Shown piece by piece: positions 6,491 through 9,713 of a stretch of DNA of 9,713 nt (the stretch's first letter is position 1; each line of letters starts with the position of its first letter). Both the position numbers and the translations under genes were made by a program. The DNA is taken from contig JAAAOR010000022.1 of the NCBI GenBank assembly GCA_009908735.1, positions 1 to 9,713 of the forward strand. Direction: 5' to 3'. Origin of the DNA: Spirochaetota bacterium. Its GTDB lineage: Bacteria; Spirochaetota; Spirochaetia; DSM-27196; PWMO01. The notes below the pieces were generated by a model. It made no database searches, was not told the DNA's origin, and saw nothing but the letters and a program-made list of their open reading frames with translations.

Positions 6491-7054
6491 TTAGTCGTTC
6501 ACTCGCTCGACGTACTCTCCCGTCTCGGTATTGACGAGTATTTTGTCGCCCTGCTTGATGAACAGCGGAACCTTCACGTCGAGTCCCGTCTCTACGGTCA
6601 CCGCCTTTGTGCCGCCGGTGACTGTGTCACCCTTTACGGCGTCCTGAGCCTCGGTGACCTCGTAGGCGAGTTTATACGGTAGTTGAATGTCTATCGGGTC
6701 GGTCTCCCACATGATGATGCGGTAGGTATCGCCCTCTTTAATCAATTTTCCTTTCTCGCCCACCGCGTCGTTGCTGATCGTGAACTGCTCGTACGATTCG
6801 CTATCCATAAAGTGATAGCCGCTGTCGTCCGCGTAGAGATACTGTCCGGACTTCTCGTAGACCTCTGCTTCGGCAATGTTCTCGTTGGACTTGTATGTCT
6901 CGCGAAGTACCTGGCCGGTCTTCAGGTTTTTCAGCTTTGCCCGCACAAAGGCCGAGCCCTTGCCCGGATTCACGAACTCGCGCTCCGCAACGAGGTGCGG
7001 CTGATCCTTCACCAAGAGAAACATCCCTTTTTCAATCGCTCCAGCTCGAACCAT
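6491..7054 (-). CDS. efp: Translation elongation factor P
   Basis: EF-P binds between the P and E sites of stalled ribosomes and restores peptide bond formation at polyproline stretches. The protein is 187 residues, the normal length. Domain I carries the modification loop VNPGKGSAFVRAKLKNL, with Lys32 in the position of E. coli Lys34. The remaining two OB domains follow, including LPYKLAYEV and the late VKVPLFIKQGDKILVNTETGEYVER typical of the family. Retention of the loop lysine fits modification by beta-lysylation, since the epmA gene lies only 14 bp upstream in the same operon. The start ATG at 7054 is preceded by AAGGAG three nt upstream. An EpmB lysine 2,3-aminomutase gene, also needed for this pathway, is not in the window. 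Confidence 0.97.
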   Translation of the reverse strand: MVRAGAIEKGMFLLVKDQPHLVAEREFVNPGKGSAFVRAKLKNLKTGQVLRETYKSNENIAEAEVYEKSGQYLYADDSGYHFMDSESYEQFTISNDAVGEKGKLIKEGDTYRIIMWETDPIDIQLPYKLAYEVTEAQDAVKGDTVTGGTKAVTVETGLDVKVPLFIKQGDKILVNTETGEYVERVND

Positions 7055-7068
7055 ACGCTCCTTCTTGC

Positions 7069-8112
7069 TCAGTCAAGCACAGTGAACGGTATCACCTTTT
7101 TAATTGATTGCTCCCCTAATAATACCATGAGAAGCCGGTCGACGCCCATAGCAACACCGGAACAATCAGGAAAATTCTCTCCAAAAACCCGATAGTACTG
7201 CTCATCGATCCTATGGCGCACCACCGAGCGCGTCTTGCGCGCCTGTTCGGAGGCAAAAAAACCGCGAACTTTTTCGGGATCCCTTTCCTCGGTGTAGCAG
7301 TTTGCCGTCTCGATGCCCCCAAGGTAGAGCTCCCAGCGCTGGGCCCACGGCGTCCCGGTTTTCTCGGCGGCGAGCGTGGGAATGGCGGCGGGATAGTCAC
7401 AGAGAACCACTGCGCGATCACGCGGGAGCTCCGGCTCGACGAGATGAACGAAGAGCCGGTTGAAGAGCTCTTCGTAGGTTTCATTGCTTCGTGTCCGCAT
7501 GCCCTGTCGGCGCGCGATGCGTTGCAGCGCGTCGGCCTCGCCGAGGTGCCGAGCGGACGCCCCGGCGAATCGCTCGAAGGCATCGCTTATAGATATGCGC
7601 TCAAAGGGCCTGGTGAGCGCGACCGGACTCAGCGTCGCCGCCGTCGTCTGCCGCCGGTCCGTCGTCTGCCGCCGGTAGGCGGCAACCTCATCACCCACAG
7701 CCGCGATTACTGTATCCATCAGCTCTTCGGTGACTGCAATGGAGTCGAGGTAGTCGGCATCTACGGTATAGTACTCGAGTATCGTAAACTCCGGCTGGTG
7801 AAGTCGGTCGATGGACTCGCCGTTTCGAAACGATTTCCCGAGCTGGAACACGTTGCCGGAACCCTCGGCAAGTAACCGCTTGATCCATACCTCCGGCGAT
7901 GGGGTGAGGTAGAGCTCGCGTGCTTCCCGATCGGGGTGCTCGAAGTGGGTGCGAAACACCTCCAGATGAGACTCAGGGATCAGACTGGGAGCAAGTGTCG
8001 GCGTGTCGACTTCGAGGTAGGCGCGGTCCGCGAAAAAACCGCGGACGGTTTGCAGCAGGCGCGCGCGGATCTTGAGCATGTCGGGATTCACAGGCGAAAA
8101 ATATCGATTCAC
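7069..8112 (-). CDS. epmA: EF-P lysyltransferase EpmA (PoxA/GenX, lysyl-tRNA synthetase paralogue)
   Basis: EpmA activates (R)-beta-lysine with ATP and attaches it to the loop lysine of EF-P. It is a class II LysRS catalytic core without the anticodon-binding domain; about 347 residues here against 325 in E. coli. Visible elements, numbered from the 8112 start, are YLEVDTPTLAPS (motif 1 region), SFRNGE (94-99, motif 2), PEFTILEYY (107-115), GGIETANCYTE (265-275) and DCSGVAMGVDRLLMVLLG (316-333, motif 3). Ala321 stands where LysRS usually has Gly, as in EpmA. The start is uncertain: a GTG at 8112 lies 6 nt after GATAAT, and an in-frame GTG at 8130 has no Shine-Dalgarno. An insertion near residues 145-160 contains a perfect 18-bp duplication. 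It overlaps nothing and leads the epmA-efp-Rrf2-hydrolase operon. Confidence 0.93.
   Translation of the reverse strand: MNRYFSPVNPDMLKIRARLLQTVRGFFADRAYLEVDTPTLAPSLIPESHLEVFRTHFEHPDREARELYLTPSPEVWIKRLLAEGSGNVFQLGKSFRNGESIDRLHQPEFTILEYYTVDADYLDSIAVTEELMDTVIAAVGDEVAAYRRQTTDRRQTTAATLSPVALTRPFERISISDAFERFAGASARHLGEADALQRIARRQGMRTRSNETYEELFNRLFVHLVEPELPRDRAVVLCDYPAAIPTLAAEKTGTPWAQRWELYLGGIETANCYTEERDPEKVRGFFASEQARKTRSVVRHRIDEQYYRVFGENFPDCSGVAMGVDRLLMVLLGEQSIKKVIPFTVLD
7641..7676. repeat. Perfect 18-bp tandem duplication inside epmA
   Basis: Two identical 18-bp copies (7641-7658 and 7659-7676) keep the frame and encode RRQTT-D-RRQTT at about residues 147-157 of EpmA. The region is an insertion relative to E. 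coli EpmA, lying outside the catalytic motifs. Confidence 0.85.
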
Positions 8113-8118
8113 CCGAAG

Positions 8119-8124
8119 ATTATC
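8119..8124 (-). promoter_or_regulatory. Candidate -10 element for the epmA operon
   Basis: GATAAT (8124 to 8119, 5 of 6 to consensus) ends 6 nt before the GTG at 8112, so transcription could begin on that GTG. I see no good -35. The call depends on the same geometry at the other operon-leading genes. Confidence 0.35.
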
Positions 8125-8153
8125 AACCACACTGTTTGCGCCGCGGCGGTGCC

Positions 8154-8175
8154 CCCCGCCTCGCGCGGGGCGGGG
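8154..8175. other. GC-rich inverted repeat between divergent epmA and malY-like genes
   Basis: CCCCGCC (8154-8160) and GGCGGGG (8169-8175) form a 7-bp dyad around 8 nt, just upstream of the proposed -35 of the rightward gene. In so GC-rich a stretch it may be chance; an operator is possible. Confidence 0.25.
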
Positions 8176-8179
8176 ACGG

Positions 8180-8209
8180 TCGACGCTCGGGGTCGCCGGC
8201 GGCTATACT
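8180..8209 (+). promoter_or_regulatory. Promoter for the MalY/PatB-like gene
   Basis: TATACT (8204-8209, 5 of 6) ends 6 nt before the ATG at 8216, with a weaker TCGACG (8180-8185, 4 of 6) 18 bp upstream. The predicted transcription start coincides with the A of the ATG. Confidence 0.5.
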
Positions 8210-8215
8210 GCCGGT

Positions 8216-9460
8216 ATGCCTCACGATTTCGACACCTTCACAGACCGCCGTGGTACGGCAAGCATCAAATGGGACTGGCGCCCCCCCGAAAATAGCGGCG
8301 CCGAAGCGAGTGGCGACGTGGGTAACGGGTCGTCCTACCCGCAGGCGCCCGGACCGATACCCTCCGACGAGCAAATTCCTCTCTGGGTCGCCGACATGGA
8401 CTTTGCCTGTCCACCGCAGATTCCCGCGGCACTGCGAGTCCGCGCGGATCACGGTATATTCGGCTACAGTCTCGAGCCGGAGGGATATCGCGAGGCAGTT
8501 GTCTCCTTCATGCAGCGACGACACGGTCTCGAAGTTTCGCCCCGCGACATAGTCAGCGCCGCAGGGGTGATGCCGATTGTGCGCGCCGCGGTCGACGCCT
8601 TCACCGAGCCCGGAGAGGGCGTAGTCGTCCAGCCGCCGGTTTACTTTCCCTTCTACATGGCCGTCCGCGACAAGGGACGGAGGTTGATCTACAACCCGCT
8701 TCTCCTCGACGAGGCCGGCCGCTATCGCATGAACCTCGCCGAGCTCGAGCAACAGTTTCGAAACGGCGCGCGCCTGCTGCTGCTGTGCTCTCCGCACAAC
8801 CCGGTGGCGCGGGTGTGGAGGCGTGATGAGCTGCAGGCGCTCAGCGATCTGGCCGCCGCCTACGACGTTCGCATCGTTTCCGACGAGATCCACTGCGACA
8901 TCATCATGCCGGGCTATGAGTTTACCTCGATACTGCATCTCGACGGCGCTACGGTGGAGAAAGCGGTGGTAAGCCGCTCGCCGAGCAAAACCTTCAACAT
9001 TCCCGGGATCGCCGAGTCTCAGGCGATCTGCCGGGAAGGCGATACCCGAAGACGGCTGAAGGCTGCGCTGGGTGCCGCCGGTCACGCGCTGACAAACCCG
9101 CTTGGCGCGGCTGCGGCGAGCGCCGCCTACCGCGAGGGCGACGCGTGGCTCGACGAGCTCATTCCCTATCTCGATGCCAACGCGCGATACCTGCGCGAAC
9201 GCCTCGAGGGCGATTTTACCGGAATAGGCATGGCGCCCCACGAGGGGTCCTTCGTGGCATGGCTCGATTTCCGCAATTACCTCGCGTCCGCGGCAATTGG
9301 GGACTCGGCGCTCAAGGACCGGCTCAGGCGCCGCGCGGGGGTGTGGCTCTCCGACGGGCCGAGCTTCGGTCCGGGTGGCCGGGGGTTTCAGCGCCTCAAC
9401 ATCGCGACGCCTCGTAGCGTGCTGTCCCAGGCGCTCGACCGCATGAGAGAGGTGCTATGA
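8216..9460 (+). CDS. MalY/PatB-type PLP enzyme, probable cystathionine beta-lyase
   Basis: This 414-residue fold-type I PLP enzyme probably cleaves cystathionine to homocysteine, pyruvate and ammonia. MalY-family segments are present in order: DTFTDRRGTASIKWDW, PLWVADMDFACPP (55-67), IFGYS (81-85), GEGVVVQPPVYFPFY, LLLCSPHNPVARVW (188-201), VSDEIHCDI (221-229), the Schiff-base lysine Lys258 in SRSPSKTFNIPG, and RGFQRLNIATPR (389-400) for carboxylate binding. NPVARVW has Ala where the family usually has Gly. Residues 24-51 form a Gly/Ser/Pro-rich insert about 20 residues longer than in E. coli MalY. The ATG at 8216 has no Shine-Dalgarno and appears leaderless; upstream in-frame sequence is non-coding in character. 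It overlaps the next gene by ATGA. An aminotransferase function is the main alternative. Confidence 0.88.
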   Translation: MPHDFDTFTDRRGTASIKWDWRPPENSGAEASGDVGNGSSYPQAPGPIPSDEQIPLWVADMDFACPPQIPAALRVRADHGIFGYSLEPEGYREAVVSFMQRRHGLEVSPRDIVSAAGVMPIVRAAVDAFTEPGEGVVVQPPVYFPFYMAVRDKGRRLIYNPLLLDEAGRYRMNLAELEQQFRNGARLLLLCSPHNPVARVWRRDELQALSDLAAAYDVRIVSDEIHCDIIMPGYEFTSILHLDGATVEKAVVSRSPSKTFNIPGIAESQAICREGDTRRRLKAALGAAGHALTNPLGAAAASAAYREGDAWLDELIPYLDANARYLRERLEGDFTGIGMAPHEGSFVAWLDFRNYLASAAIGDSALKDRLRRRAGVWLSDGPSFGPGGRGFQRLNIATPRSVLSQALDRMREVL

Positions 9461-9713
9461 GGGCCGACCCCGCCGTAGGCCCCGGGACGAGCGCCGCCCC
9501 GATCCTGCTGCTTGGTGCTCTCAACGCCGAGGTGGAGGCATTCGAAGAGCACATCGACGGGGCGAGCGAAATTCGCTGGCGCGACTACCGTTTCCTCGAG
9601 GGCACGATTCGCGGTCAGGCGGTGGTGGTATCGCGCTGCGGGGTCGGAAAGAGCCTCTCGGCGATGCTCACTCAGCAGCTTATCGACCGGTACACGCCGG
9701 CGGCCATCATCCT
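9457..9713 (+). CDS. 5'-methylthioadenosine/S-adenosylhomocysteine nucleosidase, N-terminal part (runs off the right edge)
   Basis: The visible 85 residues contain ILLLGALNAEVEAFEEHI and VVVSRCGVGKSLSAMLTQQLIDRYTPAAII. These match the first strand, the catalytic acid segment (Glu25 in the place of E. coli Glu12) and the G-x-GK loop of MTA/SAH nucleosidases (Pfs/MtnN). The enzyme splits adenine from methylthioadenosine and S-adenosylhomocysteine, clearing inhibitory products of methylation and polyamine synthesis. The ATG at 9457 overlaps the stop of the MalY-like gene (ATGA) and is preceded by GAGAGG, so the two genes are translationally coupled. This fits a shared sulfur amino acid role: the nucleosidase feeds homocysteine recycling and the lyase makes homocysteine. 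About 15 residues precede the conserved start of the domain. Other phosphorylase-superfamily nucleosidases (such as a futalosine hydrolase) remain possible until the rest is seen. Confidence 0.8.
   Translation, partial: MRADPAVGPGTSAAPILLLGALNAEVEAFEEHIDGASEIRWRDYRFLEGTIRGQAVVVSRCGVGKSLSAMLTQQLIDRYTPAAII

Noticed and set aside
8123..9241. Minus-strand open frame of 372 codons opposite the MalY-like gene
   Set aside because: It is a shadow of a gene with clear PLP-enzyme motifs on the plus strand, and it would overlap the divergent promoter region.

Overview
This is a GC-rich bacterial chromosome segment with ordinary, gene-dense coding and no mobile element, tRNA, rRNA or CRISPR. The gene mix (EF-P beside an EpmA-type lysyl-tRNA synthetase paralogue, a GH13 subfamily 18 phosphorylase between GT-B glycosyltransferases, and a membrane/TPR protein) and the base composition suggest a free-living spirochaete. 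That placement is inference and only moderately sure.

Region 1 (1-2469) is a divergent pair. A glycosyltransferase fragment reads leftward off the window and a GH13_18 phosphorylase, best matched to glucosylglycerate phosphorylases, reads rightward. The 102-bp gap holds both promoters and an interrupted inverted repeat. Region 2 (2470-2634) is a convergent gap filled by a 136-bp element with matching inverted ends.

Region 3 (2635-8112) reads entirely leftward. In transcription order it holds epmA, efp, an Rrf2-family regulator with three cysteines, an isochorismatase-like hydrolase, a GT4 glycosyltransferase with its own well-formed promoter, and an exported/membrane TPR protein. EpmA and EF-P are enzyme and substrate. 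The two glycosyltransferases and the phosphorylase look like a glycoside (possibly compatible-solute) module. Two junctions in the operon carry strong hairpins directly after the upstream stop codon. A 21-bp tandem repeat spans the stop codon of the GT4 gene.

Region 4 (8113-9713) starts with a divergent promoter region. It then has a MalY/PatB-type cystathionine beta-lyase whose stop overlaps the start of an MTA/SAH nucleosidase running off the right edge; both belong to sulfur amino acid and methyl-cycle metabolism.

The most unusual general signal concerns translation starts. Genes that begin a transcription unit (starts at 588, 691, 5318, 8216 and probably 8112) have no Shine-Dalgarno sequence, and a -10 hexamer lies only 6-10 nt before the start codon, implying leaderless mRNAs. 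The genes inside operons (starts at 7054, 6453, 5900, 3975, 9457) all have clear Shine-Dalgarno sequences.
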